From Thermohalobaculum sp951813525 (lineage in GTDB: Bacteria > Pseudomonadota > Alphaproteobacteria > Rhodobacterales > Rhodobacteraceae), in assembly GCA_951813525.2 (NCBI GenBank), contig CATOTJ020000003.1:1-64000 (forward strand): 64,000 nt of DNA. The letters run 5' to 3'. The position numbers were made by a program, and so were the translations under genes. The notes beneath the pieces were generated by a model. The model did not search any database. It saw nothing but the letters and a program-made list of their open reading frames with translations, and was not told the origin of the DNA. Of the stretch, positions 54,612 to 63,144 are shown in pieces (the stretch's first letter is position 1; each line of letters begins with the position of its first letter).

Positions 54612-55284
54612 GCGATATCTTCCTCAGATGCTTCAATAACTGCCGCCCAACGTATTCGGTATAAGCGGGGGGGATCGCCTCGTTAATTTCGCGCTTAACC
54701 ATCCAGTCGATACCCATGGCGTCTCTAGCTGCCGCTATCGAGCAGTTTCCGCCGCCGTTGACTGAAACAAAGTCCGCCCATTCGCAGGTCTTGCCGTAGT
54801 GCGATTTTCTCTTGTCCAGCGTATGACAAAGCGGGTGTTCACGGTGTGAAATATGCGGCGGTGGCGTAATTGGGAAGCTGGATTCAAAGAGCCGGTGCCG
54901 AATGACCCGAAGGCCGGGGAACATCGTCCCACATAAAACCACTGGCGAGCGCATGGGCGCGCCCTCAACATTCTCTATCACCCAGGGTGTCCCAGTTGCT
55001 TCCAGTATTGAGCGGGTCGCGTCCACCAGGTCTGGCCAATCGTCGGCATTGCCATTGCGCTTGGCCAGATCGGAGTAGTGTTGGCACGGCGGGGAGGCGT
55101 GAATGGCGTCAAAACCGGCGATGAATGACTGATCGAGTTTTAGTGCGTCTGCGTGGACAAAAGTGAACGGGTAGTTGGTTTGCTGGATAACATCGACACC
55201 AGTGACCGAAAACCCGGCCCGGTCATATCCAACAGCAGCACCGCCAGCGCAGCAAAACAGGTCCAATAACCGCGGGCGGGTCAC
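54553..55284 (-). CDS. C5-cytosine DNA methyltransferase
   Basis: A 243-aa methyltransferase with motif I LDLFCCAGGAAVGYDRAGF, catalytic PPCQ (ASPPCQHYS), the ENV motif (WVIENVEGAP), RHRLFESSF in the motif VIII position and the terminal AIPPAYTEYVGRQLLKHL. It is short, with a small target-recognition region (about residues 145-195), as in phage-type enzymes. Its GTG start overlaps the transposase stop (GTGA), so it is translated from the transposase message. Target sequence cannot be read from the protein. Confidence 0.88.
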   Translation of the reverse strand: MTRPRLLDLFCCAGGAAVGYDRAGFSVTGVDVIQQTNYPFTFVHADALKLDQSFIAGFDAIHASPPCQHYSDLAKRNGNADDWPDLVDATRSILEATGTPWVIENVEGAPMRSPVVLCGTMFPGLRVIRHRLFESSFPITPPPHISHREHPLCHTLDKRKSHYGKTCEWADFVSVNGGGNCSIAAARDAMGIDWMVKREINEAIPPAYTEYVGRQLLKHLRKISHGKTQRQRAYSPIPKAARG

Positions 55285-56219
55285 GCTACCAAGCCCTGAT
55301 AAGTAAGGCGTTTTCGGGCCATACCAGTTACTACCCTGGCCATCTGGTCTATAGTGTCCCGTTCCCTGATGTTATGTCGTCCGGCAAACTCGGTCACATA
55401 GCGGTCAAGATGTTTCTCGCTCATATGGTGATAGGTGCCGTGGTAGCCCCGTTTCAACAAGGCCCAAAAGGATTCAATGCCGTTCGTGTGCGCCATGCCG
55501 TTGACGTATTCGCTCACCGAGTGATTAACGGTCTCATGTTGACGGGGAAGCCCCTGATAGGCCCTGGCTTCGTCTGTATAGACCACAGCATCTGATTCCG
55601 TATTCGCTGTTACAAAGCTTTGTAGCGTCTCTGCATCCGTCCTGTTGACCACCCGAGCCTTGACCTTGTTTGTGGTGCGATCCTGGACCCCGATAACGGC
55701 GGTCTTACCTACTGGTCCACGACCTGCTTTCAGCTTCTTGCTTCCGTGCTTGTTCTTTTCCTTGCCACCGATGTAAGTTTCGTCAACTTCTACGGGGCCA
55801 GTAAAGGCTGTGTTCGATACTTCAAAGGCTTTGCGAAGCCGTTGCAGCATGAACCATGCTGACTTCTGAGTAATACCCAATTCTCGATGAAGCCGCATGG
55901 AGCTAATGCCCTTGATATTGGTTGTAAAGAGATAGATGCCGATGCCCCATGTTCGAAAATCCATTCTGGTTCGCTCCATAACGGTTCCTGTACGAACGCT
56001 AAACATGGGCCTGCCATCACAATCACGGCACCGGTGGGTCATTGTAGGGTGTTTGATATTGCTTTGGACATTGAAACCGCCGCATTTTGGGCAATAGGCT
56101 CCGTGCGGCCAGCGTTGGTCTTCAAGCCATTTGAGAGCAGATTTTTCTGTGCTAAACATTTCCGCGACCTGCAATAGCGTCAGCCCTTTGCGGTGCGATT
56201 TCCCCGGTGCTTTACTCAT
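55281..56219 (-). CDS. IS1595-family transposase
   Basis: A 312-aa transposase: N-terminal zinc ribbon (CPKCG ... CRDCDG, about residues 41-69), an HTH-like region (GISSMRLHRELGITQKSAWF), then the ISXO2-like catalytic core with D in VDETYIGG, D in YTDEARAY and N in HTNGIESFWALLKRG, the D-D-N arrangement known for this family. It starts behind GGGAGGAG just inside the right end and shares GTGA with the methyltransferase gene. Confidence 0.93.
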   Translation of the reverse strand: MSKAPGKSHRKGLTLLQVAEMFSTEKSALKWLEDQRWPHGAYCPKCGGFNVQSNIKHPTMTHRCRDCDGRPMFSVRTGTVMERTRMDFRTWGIGIYLFTTNIKGISSMRLHRELGITQKSAWFMLQRLRKAFEVSNTAFTGPVEVDETYIGGKEKNKHGSKKLKAGRGPVGKTAVIGVQDRTTNKVKARVVNRTDAETLQSFVTANTESDAVVYTDEARAYQGLPRQHETVNHSVSEYVNGMAHTNGIESFWALLKRGYHGTYHHMSEKHLDRYVTEFAGRHNIRERDTIDQMARVVTGMARKRLTYQGLVA

Positions 56220-56243
56220 CGAACTCCTCCCGTATTCCCATTT

Positions 56244-56271
56244 ATAGTAACAATTCAGAAGGATATGTCAA
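56244..56271 (-). promoter_or_regulatory. sigma-70-like promoter for the transposase-passenger operon
   Basis: On the minus strand, TTGACA (56266-56271) and TACTAT (56244-56249) are separated by 16 bp, 25 bp upstream of the transposase start. TATAAA two bases further would give a 19-bp spacer. The perfect -35 box lies just inside the right inverted repeat. Confidence 0.65.
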
Positions 56272-56282
56272 CATTCTCGTTT

Positions 56283-56310
56283 GACATTGTTACTCACGTA
56301 TATAATTCCC
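56283..56310. repeat. right terminal inverted repeat (IRR)
   Basis: Reverse complement begins GGGAATTATATACGTGAG and matches IRL in 27 of 28 positions. It is followed directly by the target-site duplication. Confidence 0.95.
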
Positions 56311-56318
56311 AAAAACTG
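56311..56318. repeat. right target-site duplication AAAAACTG
   Basis: Exact copy of 53396-53403, abutting the right inverted repeat. Confidence 0.92.
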
Positions 56319-56477
56319 CGGCGCCTGGGCGATCTCGGTCACCGCAAGCGTTTCAACTTCGACCACATAGATCCCACCAAAGGACGAATTTACCATGATC
56401 GTCTCGGCACGCGCGAACCCTGTGCTCATCAAGCCCGCTATCACCACAACGCCCAGTCGCTTCAAAAACCGTCGCAT
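56311..56477 (-). pseudogene. 5' part of the secreted-protein gene interrupted by the mobile element
   Basis: From ATG 56477 (behind GGGGTGAG) the frame encodes a signal peptide (FLKRLGVVVIAGLMSTGFARA, written in part; cleavage near ARAE) and the first strands of the mature protein (IMVNSSFGGIYVVEVETLAV). It then runs through the target duplication into the right inverted repeat and ends after about a dozen foreign residues. The rest of the gene is at 52843-53403. The gene faces ccmB and is divergent from ccmC. Confidence 0.85.
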
Positions 56478-56631
56478 CACTCACCCCGTGTTAATCCGTT
56501 CTCCACCATGATAGCGCATCTGTGACCAATCGACATTCGCAGATCCTGTCCCATTGCCGGAAGATGTGTTTCGGCTTAAATCGCCTGCATCGTGCTCGGA
56601 CAGCCGGGCGAACCGCAGCAGCGGAGGAAAC

Positions 56632-57348
56632 TTGTCGATCTGGCGCTATGCAAACCCTGCGGAATTCATGCGCATCACCGGCCCGTTGGTGATGCCGCTT
56701 TGGATTTTGGCGGCGGTTCTGATGGCCGTTGGCATTGGCTGGGGCCTATCGGTCCCGCCCGATTACCAACAGGGCGCGACAGTGCAGATCCTCTTTATCC
56801 ACGTTCCGGCGGCCATGCTGGCGATCAACACCTACTTCATCATGGCGGTCGCCTCGATCATCGGGCTGGTGCGCCGCCACCATGTCTCGTTCCTGGTCGC
56901 CAAGGCCGCGGCGCCGATCGGCGCTGCCTTTACAGCAATTGCCATCATCACCGGTGCTGTCTGGGGACAGCCGATGTGGGGGACCTGGTGGGTTTGGGAC
57001 GCCCGACTGACGGCGGTGGCCATCATGTTCTTCTTTTACCTTGGTTATATGGCTCTCTGGTCCGCGATCGACGAGCCGGAGAAAGCCGCCGATCTCTCCG
57101 CCGTCCTCTGCCTTGTCGGCGCGCTTTTCGCGGTCCTGTCGCGCTATGCCGTAATGTTCTGGTCGACGCTACATCAAGGCAGCTCTCTTTCGGTCGAAAG
57201 CGGGCAGCGCATCGATGACGCGTTCCGCACGCCGCTCTACCTTTGCATGGTGGCATTCTATGTGCTGTTTGCGGCGATCCTTCTGGTCCGTGCGCGCACC
57301 GAAATCCGTCAACGCCGTGCCCGGGCACTGCGCCTGGTCGGGGCCTAG
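56632..57348 (+). CDS. ccmC: heme lyase/exporter membrane protein CcmC
   Basis: A 238-aa membrane protein of normal CcmC length. The tryptophan-rich heme-handling motif WGTWWVWDARLT and the two conserved His residues (LFIHVPAAM and STLHQGSS) are present, with six spans. The start is TTG at 56632 because GGAGG lies 6 bp upstream and it gives the family N-terminus (SIWRYANPAEFMR). It attaches heme to CcmE (encoded elsewhere). Confidence 0.92.
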   Translation: MSIWRYANPAEFMRITGPLVMPLWILAAVLMAVGIGWGLSVPPDYQQGATVQILFIHVPAAMLAINTYFIMAVASIIGLVRRHHVSFLVAKAAAPIGAAFTAIAIITGAVWGQPMWGTWWVWDARLTAVAIMFFFYLGYMALWSAIDEPEKAADLSAVLCLVGALFAVLSRYAVMFWSTLHQGSSLSVESGQRIDDAFRTPLYLCMVAFYVLFAAILLVRARTEIRQRRARALRLVGA

Positions 57349-57351
57349 GCG

Positions 57352-57498
57352 ATGTTCACGGGCGAATACACCTCGTATGTCCTGGCCGCCTACGCGTCGA
57401 CCGCGCTTATCCTTGGTGCGCTGATCTGGTGGACCGTCGCCGCCAGCCGCCGCGCGCGCCGCGATCTCGACGATATTGACCGGAGGGGACGGAAATGA
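57352..57498 (+). CDS. ccmD: heme exporter small membrane protein CcmD
   Basis: A 48-aa protein: MFTGEYTSYVLAAYASTALI begins it, one membrane span follows and the C-terminus is strongly basic (ASRRARRD, then DIDRRGRK). Size, topology and position between ccmC and ccmG identify CcmD, which helps release holo-CcmE. Its stop overlaps the ccmG start (ATGA). Confidence 0.9.
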   Translation: MFTGEYTSYVLAAYASTALILGALIWWTVAASRRARRDLDDIDRRGRK

Positions 57499-58031
57499 AG
57501 CTTTGGATGATCATCCCGGTTCTCGGGGCGCTCGCCGTCCTGATCGTGTTCGCCGAGCGGATGCTCGGCTCGACCGCGGGCCAACGTGACACGCTGCCCT
57601 CCGCCCTGATCGGGCGCGAAGTGCCGGGGTTCGAGCTGCCAGGGCTGGGCGACGGCCCCGGCCTTTCTGCCGCCGATCTCAAAAGCCCGGGCGTCAAGAT
57701 CGTCAACATCTGGGCCAGTTGGTGTGGACCCTGCCGCCTGGAACACCCGAAACTGGTCGCGCTGGCGGCGGACGGCGTTACCGTCCATGGCTTCAACTAC
57801 AAGGACACGCCGGCCAACGCCGCCGCGTTCTTGAAAGAACTCGGCAATCCCTACACCCGCATCGGCGTTGACCCGACCGGGCGCGCCGGGATCGAGTTCG
57901 GCGTCTACGGCGTTCCCGAAACCTTCGTCATCGATGGCCAGGGCAAGATCCGTTACAAATTGGTCGGACCGATCCTGGAGCGTAATATCGGCAGGCTTCG
58001 TCAGGCCATCAAGGATGCGGCCGACCCCTGA
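57495..58031 (+). CDS. ccmG: periplasmic thiol:disulfide oxidoreductase CcmG/DsbE
   Basis: A 178-aa membrane-anchored thioredoxin-fold protein: N-terminal signal anchor (WMIIPVLGALAVLIVFAE), active site WASWCGPCRLEHP, and the cis-Pro segment GVYGVPETFVID. It reduces apocytochrome c cysteines before heme attachment. It ends the ccm block; ccmE, F and H are not in the window. Confidence 0.93.
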   Translation: MKLWMIIPVLGALAVLIVFAERMLGSTAGQRDTLPSALIGREVPGFELPGLGDGPGLSAADLKSPGVKIVNIWASWCGPCRLEHPKLVALAADGVTVHGFNYKDTPANAAAFLKELGNPYTRIGVDPTGRAGIEFGVYGVPETFVIDGQGKIRYKLVGPILERNIGRLRQAIKDAADP

Positions 58032-58047
58032 CCGGCACGTCACTCTC

Positions 58048-58905
58048 TCAATCCGGCCCGGGACCGTCGCGGACAATCCCGACGAACAGCGACAACAGGT
58101 CAAACTCCTCGTCGAAGGCCAGCTGATCCTCACATCGCCAACAGATTGACAGCGCGCATTTGACAGCGGCCCATTCGATTAACCGCGTTGGCGCAACCCG
58201 AAACTCGCGGCTCCAGAAATCGCACAAATATCGCGCACGCTTCGGATTGCGAACCAGATCCGGTACACCGCGCGGGTTGCGAAAAGCATTGGCCAGCTCG
58301 AAACAGCGTTCTCCCACAACCCCTTTGGCGTCAAAGGCACAGGGTCCCCGATCGGTCAGGCGGATATTGTCGTGATGCAGATCCCCGTGCATCGGCCGGA
58401 CGTCCTGCTGATCATCGCACAACCGTCGCGCGGTCTCTCGGCAGAACATCAGATCACGACGGGTGGCTGGCGGACAGTCCGGCGCAAACTCAATCTTGAA
58501 AAGCGCATCGAACCAATCCGCCAATACCGGCAACTGCTCGGAAACTTGCCTTGGCCGCGCGTGAATGCGGTTTGCAGCCTCGACCAGCTTCGTGGCCGCG
58601 CGCTCGTCTTCGCCGCGCCGCGTCAGATCGCCCAGTGACGGCCCGTCCAACCACTCGATCAGCGCGGCATTGCCGGAAACCTGCCGGACCCGCGCTGCAC
58701 CATCGCCATTCAGTGCTTCCAGAAACGCGAAGCCAGGGCGTTCATTCGCCATCCCGGCATCTTTGTAGATTTTCAACGCCGCCGAAGCGCCGTCAGCAGA
58801 CCGAACCTTATAGATCACCGCAAGCGCGGTCTCTTCAACGAACTCAGGATCAGAAACCGAAAACGCACGCAAAACCGTTATCGGCGGATCAAGCCCGCCC
58901 GTCAT
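58048..58905 (-). CDS. APH(6)/hydroxyurea-resistance-type kinase
   Basis: A 285-aa protein of the aminoglycoside phosphotransferase superfamily. The Brenner-like catalytic motif is MHGDLHHDNIRL and the metal-binding Asp follows in CAFDAKGVVGERCFELAN. This pattern fits the streptomycin 6-kinase/hydroxyurea kinase subgroup. Chromosomal members often have unknown natural substrates, so resistance should not be assumed. Confidence 0.8.
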   Translation of the reverse strand: MTGGLDPPITVLRAFSVSDPEFVEETALAVIYKVRSADGASAALKIYKDAGMANERPGFAFLEALNGDGAARVRQVSGNAALIEWLDGPSLGDLTRRGEDERAATKLVEAANRIHARPRQVSEQLPVLADWFDALFKIEFAPDCPPATRRDLMFCRETARRLCDDQQDVRPMHGDLHHDNIRLTDRGPCAFDAKGVVGERCFELANAFRNPRGVPDLVRNPKRARYLCDFWSREFRVAPTRLIEWAAVKCALSICWRCEDQLAFDEEFDLLSLFVGIVRDGPGPD

Positions 58906-58997
58906 CGCCCAACCAGGAACCAGGCGCAGTTCGGCCCTACGTCAGGGCAATGATCATCACGGCAAATGACGTGGCTCTCGGACATGCCTTTTCACGC

Positions 58998-59762
58998 TCA
59001 ATGGTTCCACCATGCCTGATCCGAAAAGGCCCGCAAGTCGAGTTCGTGCGTCCATGCGGACCGGTGCTGGCGGTGCAGGTGCATATAGGTCTCCGCCATC
59101 TGGGCCGGCACCAACAACCCGTCATGGTCGCCGCCTTTTTCTGTGCGCAGCGCCGCAAACCGCTCTTCGCCCAGCATTTTACCCAATGTGTCCGGCGCAT
59201 CGACCGACCCGTCGATGACAATATGAGCAATATGGATCCCCTGCGGGGCGAACTCGGCGTTCAGCGATTGGCACAGCATCCGCCGCGCCGCCATTGCCGC
59301 CGCATGGGCATGTTGTCCGCGGTTTCCGCGCATCGCCGCAGTTGCCGACGTGACCAGCATCGTGCCGCCGCCGCGCGCGACCATCGCGGGGAACAATGAC
59401 TGCGCTGCCCGGAACACGCCCTCGCACCCCAATCTCCAACACCGCTCGAACGCCTTGGCGGATGTTTCGGCAAGCGACCGGTCACCGATCTGGGCGCCCA
59501 GATTATAGACCAGCACCTCGATCGGCCCGATTTCTGCCTCGACCGCAGCGATCCGCTCCTCGATCGCAAGCGGCGCGACCGCGTTCAGCAAATAGCCGGT
59601 CGCCTCACCGCCTTCGTCTTTGATCCCGTCGACCAGCCGCGCCAATCCCTCTTCATCGGATCTGCGGCACAGGACCGCGTGATACCCTTCCCGCGCGAAC
59701 CGCGCACCGACCGTGCCCCCGATACCGGCGCCTGCGCCGATCACCATGCAAACTGATTTCAT
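58998..59762 (-). CDS. short-chain dehydrogenase-like protein with altered catalytic residues
   Basis: A 254-aa Rossmann-fold SDR with the cofactor motif GAGAGIGGTVGARFAREG and the NLGAQIG strand. Where active SDRs have Y-x-x-x-K, this protein reads HAHAAAMAARRML, so both the Tyr and the Lys appear to be missing; the preceding Ser is kept (LVTSATAAM). It may be a non-catalytic member or use another mechanism. Convergent neighbours give no clue. Confidence 0.75.
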   Translation of the reverse strand: MKSVCMVIGAGAGIGGTVGARFAREGYHAVLCRRSDEEGLARLVDGIKDEGGEATGYLLNAVAPLAIEERIAAVEAEIGPIEVLVYNLGAQIGDRSLAETSAKAFERCWRLGCEGVFRAAQSLFPAMVARGGGTMLVTSATAAMRGNRGQHAHAAAMAARRMLCQSLNAEFAPQGIHIAHIVIDGSVDAPDTLGKMLGEERFAALRTEKGGDHDGLLVPAQMAETYMHLHRQHRSAWTHELDLRAFSDQAWWNH

Positions 59763-60038
59763 GCCGCATCCCTCCGTGTTTCAGGCAACATCGCAGCACC
59801 GCCCACGACCGCGCAACCCTGACGAACCCATCACCAGCCGACGGATCGTAAATCACATATGTCCGGGTTTCGGCATCCGGGGGGCCGCGTGAACGACGCC
59901 GCGGCCCTATACCGACCCATCCGCCGATTGCGGCCAAATCCGCGGCCTGCTAGCGTCGCACCAACCCAATTCCGCCAGCCCAATTCCACTCAACATCACG
60001 GCCCGGCGAGCAGATTAAGACAGGACGGTCCCGACAAG

Positions 60039-61874
60039 ATGGTTCCCGACAGCGCTGAACCGATGGACGCTGCCTTGGGCATCCTGCGCACACAGTTCGG
60101 TTTCGATGCTTTCCGCCCCAATCAGGCCGGTGTCGTCGCAGCGTTGCTGGCGGGGCGCGATGCGTTGGCCGTCATGCCGACCGGCTCGGGCAAATCGCTT
60201 TGTTATCAGGTGCCCGCCATTGTTCTGGGCGGGCTGACCGTCGTTGTCTCGCCGCTTGTCGCATTGATGGAGGATCAGGTCGCCGCCCTCAATCTTGCAG
60301 GCGTTCCGGCAGGCACCATCAATTCGGCGCGCGATCGCGATAATAACGTTGAAACATGGCGCCGTGCATCGGCTGGGGAACTCAGCCTCCTTTATCTCTC
60401 GCCCGAGCGGCTGATGACGGCCCGGATGATTTCGGCGCTGCAACGCCTCTCCCCGGTCTTGTTTGCGATCGACGAAGCACACTGCATCTCGCGATGGGGT
60501 GCCGCTTTCCGTCCGGAATACGAATTGCTGGGCGATCTCGGCCGTGCCTTCCCCGATGCCCGCCTCGCCGCTTTTACGGCCACGGCAGATCCGGCCACGC
60601 AGCAGGACATCGCGGCGAAACTGTTCAAAACGGCCCCTGCCACGTTCGTCGCCGGTTTCGACCGTCCCAACATCACGTTGTCGGCTGCACCGCGCAGCAG
60701 TTGGAAGACCCAACTTGAAATCTTCCTGAAATCACGGCCCGGCGCGTCTGGTATCGTCTATGCCCTGTCGCGCCGAAACGTCGACGATATCGCCGCTTTT
60801 CTTGCGAATCAGGGCCTGAACGCGCTGCCCTATCATGCAGGGATGGAGGCTGAAAAAAGAGCGGCGAACCAAGATCGATTTATGACGGAAAGTCCCGTCA
60901 TCATGGTCGCAACAATCGCGTTCGGCATGGGGATCGATAAACCCGATATCCGGTTCGTCGTTCACACCCATCTGCCTGCCACGATCGAGGCGTATTATCA
61001 GGAGATCGGACGCGCCGGACGCGATGGCGCACCGGCCGAGGCGTTGATGCTCTATGGTCTCGACGATATCCGCATGCGCCGCCAGTTCATCGATCAGGAA
61101 GCGACCGAACCCGATCATAAACGCAGAGAACACAAGCGCCTCGATGCGCTGACGGCCTTCGCCGAGGCGTCAACGTGCCGACGGGTAATGCTGCTTTCCT
61201 ATTTCGGTGAAAACGCTGCAAGCTGCGGAAACTGCGATATCTGCCTCGACCCGCCCGTTATGGTCGACGCAACCCGGCCTGCACAAATGGCTTTGTCAGC
61301 GGTCGCCCGGACCGGGCAGCGATTTGGCGCATCCCACATAATCGACATCCTGCGCGGGTCCGAAGGCCAGCGGATCAAGGATCTCGGCCATGACCGGCTG
61401 CCAACGCATGGGGTCGGTCAGGAAATGGCGAAGCCCTGGTGGCAATCGTTCCTGCGCCAACTCGTTTCCGCCGGGCATCTCGAGATCGATATCCAGGGTT
61501 TTGGCGGCCTGCGCCTAACCGATACCGGGCAGGCAATTCTAAAGGGTGATCGCACATTCGAATGCCGCGACATGCCTGCCGATGGCGCAATGCCCAAACG
61601 CAGCCGTTCGCGAAAACGGCCCGATGATGCGCCAACGCTGGATACAGCGGGCGAGCATCTGCTTGCAAAGTTGAAGGCGCACCGTCTCTCGCTGGCCCGC
61701 GCGGGCGGCGTGCCGCCTTATGTCATTTTCCATGACCGGACCTTGATCGCGATGGCGGACAAACCGCCTGTCGACCGACCGGCATTCCTCGCCCTGCCCG
61801 GCGTCGGAGAGGCCAAGGCCGAAAAATTTGCCGACAGTTTCCTGGGCGTTCTTGCCGAAACGGTCGCCGAATGA
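60039..61874 (+). CDS. recQ: RecQ-family ATP-dependent DNA helicase
   Basis: About 611 aa from ATG 60039 (an ATG at 60063 is also possible). Helicase motifs include MPTGSGKSLCYQVPA (I), FAIDEAHCIS (II), AFTATADP (III), FGMGIDKPDIRFVVH (V) and QEIGRAGRDG (VI), then a Zn-binding region (CRRVMLLSYFGE, CGNCDICLDPP) and a C-terminal HRDC-like domain. The aromatic-rich loop after motif II, normally SQWGHDFRPEY, is SRWGAAFRPEY here. The 276 bp upstream, to 59763, show no gene. Confidence 0.9.
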   Translation: MVPDSAEPMDAALGILRTQFGFDAFRPNQAGVVAALLAGRDALAVMPTGSGKSLCYQVPAIVLGGLTVVVSPLVALMEDQVAALNLAGVPAGTINSARDRDNNVETWRRASAGELSLLYLSPERLMTARMISALQRLSPVLFAIDEAHCISRWGAAFRPEYELLGDLGRAFPDARLAAFTATADPATQQDIAAKLFKTAPATFVAGFDRPNITLSAAPRSSWKTQLEIFLKSRPGASGIVYALSRRNVDDIAAFLANQGLNALPYHAGMEAEKRAANQDRFMTESPVIMVATIAFGMGIDKPDIRFVVHTHLPATIEAYYQEIGRAGRDGAPAEALMLYGLDDIRMRRQFIDQEATEPDHKRREHKRLDALTAFAEASTCRRVMLLSYFGENAASCGNCDICLDPPVMVDATRPAQMALSAVARTGQRFGASHIIDILRGSEGQRIKDLGHDRLPTHGVGQEMAKPWWQSFLRQLVSAGHLEIDIQGFGGLRLTDTGQAILKGDRTFECRDMPADGAMPKRSRSRKRPDDAPTLDTAGEHLLAKLKAHRLSLARAGGVPPYVIFHDRTLIAMADKPPVDRPAFLALPGVGEAKAEKFADSFLGVLAETVAE

Positions 61875-61911
61875 CGCGGTTGATCCACGGCGGTGTCGGC
61901 GGGCCGGTCCG

Positions 61912-63087
61912 GTGAAGGTTGCAATTGCAGGCGCCGGGATCGCAGGCCTTTCGACAGCGGCGCTGTTGTCCCGCTCGGGCCATGATGTCACCGTCTACGA
62001 CCAATTTCCCGAACCAAGCCCGGTGGGGTCCGGGCTGATGATCCAACCCGTCGGGCTTGCGGTAATGGCCGAACTGGGCCTGGCCGATGCGGTGCGGCAG
62101 GCCGCCAGTCCAATCGCCCGGATTTTCGGGCAAACCGATATTGGCCACACGGTTCTGGACGTCGTCTACCGTGATCTGCGTCCAGATATTGCGGGTCTGG
62201 CGATCCAACGGGCCGTTCTCTTCGACATGCTGCTGCGCGCCGCGCAGCAATCGGGCGCCCGGCTGATCCCGAATACAATGATCACCGACGCGCAGCAGGA
62301 CGGCCAAAGCGCCAGCTTGATCGCGCAGAACAACGATATCGGCCCATTTGACCTGGTTCTGGACGCGCTTGGCGCCTATTCGCCGCTTTGCCCGCGCGCA
62401 TCCAGGCCGCTCAGATATGGCGCGCTTTGGGCGTTGCTGGACTGGCCCCAGGGCGCCGATCTTGCGGTTGACCGGCTGGAACAGCGCTATCGCCGCGCCA
62501 ACCGCATGGTCGGGGTTCTGCCGGTGGGCCGCGGCGCAGACGGGCGGGAAAAGCTCACGTTTTTCTGGAGCTTACGCGCACAGGATCATGCCAGCTGGCG
62601 CGATGCGCCGCTGCCCGGTTGGAAGGCTGAAGTAACGCGCCTCTGGCCGGAAACCGCGCCGGTCACCGATCAGATTACGTCCCATGACGACTTGGTCTTT
62701 GCCCAATACACGCACCACACCGTGCGCAATCCAGGCCGGGGCCGGATCGCGCATCTCGGCGACAGCCATCATGCGACCAGCCCGCAATTGGGCCAAGGCG
62801 CGAATACCGCACTCCTCGACGCAATGGCTCTGGCCCGCGCGGTCGAGATGCATGGCCACCCGATCACGGCAACCGCTGCCTATTCAAAAGCAAGGCGGAT
62901 CCATGTGCGCACCTATCAGACCCTCAGTTGGCTGTTCACGCCGCTTTATCAATCGGACAGCCGCGCCCTGCCGCTGATCCGCGACTGGATAGCGGCGCCT
63001 GCATCCCGGCTGCCATTGGTCCCGCGCTTGTTGGCCAAACTCGTGGCCGGTGAACTGGTCTCCCCTGGCGATCGTATCGGCGGCTGA
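61912..63087 (+). CDS. FAD-dependent monooxygenase
   Basis: About 391 aa from the GTG at 61912, where the dinucleotide-binding VKVAIAGAGIAGLSTAALLS begins. The second FAD motif is present as RIAHLGDSHHATSPQLGQGA (aromatic hydroxylase type, normally GDAAH). It resembles salicylate/3-hydroxybenzoate-type hydroxylases. Nearby hpaR and hpaB genes point to aromatic catabolism. No good ribosome binding site is visible, so the start is uncertain. Confidence 0.82.
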   Translation: MKVAIAGAGIAGLSTAALLSRSGHDVTVYDQFPEPSPVGSGLMIQPVGLAVMAELGLADAVRQAASPIARIFGQTDIGHTVLDVVYRDLRPDIAGLAIQRAVLFDMLLRAAQQSGARLIPNTMITDAQQDGQSASLIAQNNDIGPFDLVLDALGAYSPLCPRASRPLRYGALWALLDWPQGADLAVDRLEQRYRRANRMVGVLPVGRGADGREKLTFFWSLRAQDHASWRDAPLPGWKAEVTRLWPETAPVTDQITSHDDLVFAQYTHHTVRNPGRGRIAHLGDSHHATSPQLGQGANTALLDAMALARAVEMHGHPITATAAYSKARRIHVRTYQTLSWLFTPLYQSDSRALPLIRDWIAAPASRLPLVPRLLAKLVAGELVSPGDRIGG

Positions 63088-63144
63088 TCCAGTCAGGGCG
63101 CCATTCTGAACGCCCTTGCAAATCCGGCGCGATCTTGTTAATTA

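Larger units (their letters stand above)
53404..56310. mobile_element. IS1595-family element carrying a C5 methyltransferase/HNH passenger operon
   Basis: A 2907-bp insertion bounded by 28-bp inverted repeats (53404-53431 and 56283-56310; each begins GGGA[G/A]TTATATACGTG, one mismatch) and flanked by perfect 8-bp duplications. It encodes a single IS1595-type transposase (Zn ribbon plus DDN-type ISXO2-like core) and a passenger block of five further genes. All minus-strand genes overlap or nearly touch, implying one transcript from a promoter just inside the right end. The DNA is visibly AT-richer than the flanks. IS1595 members with passenger genes are known; this particular methyltransferase-HNH cargo is what stands out. 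Precise boundaries and intact repeats indicate a recent insertion. Confidence 0.92.

Noticed and set aside
54042..55284. Considered a prophage remnant
   Set aside because: No phage structural or replication genes; terminal repeats, target duplication and transposase explain the unit as an insertion element.
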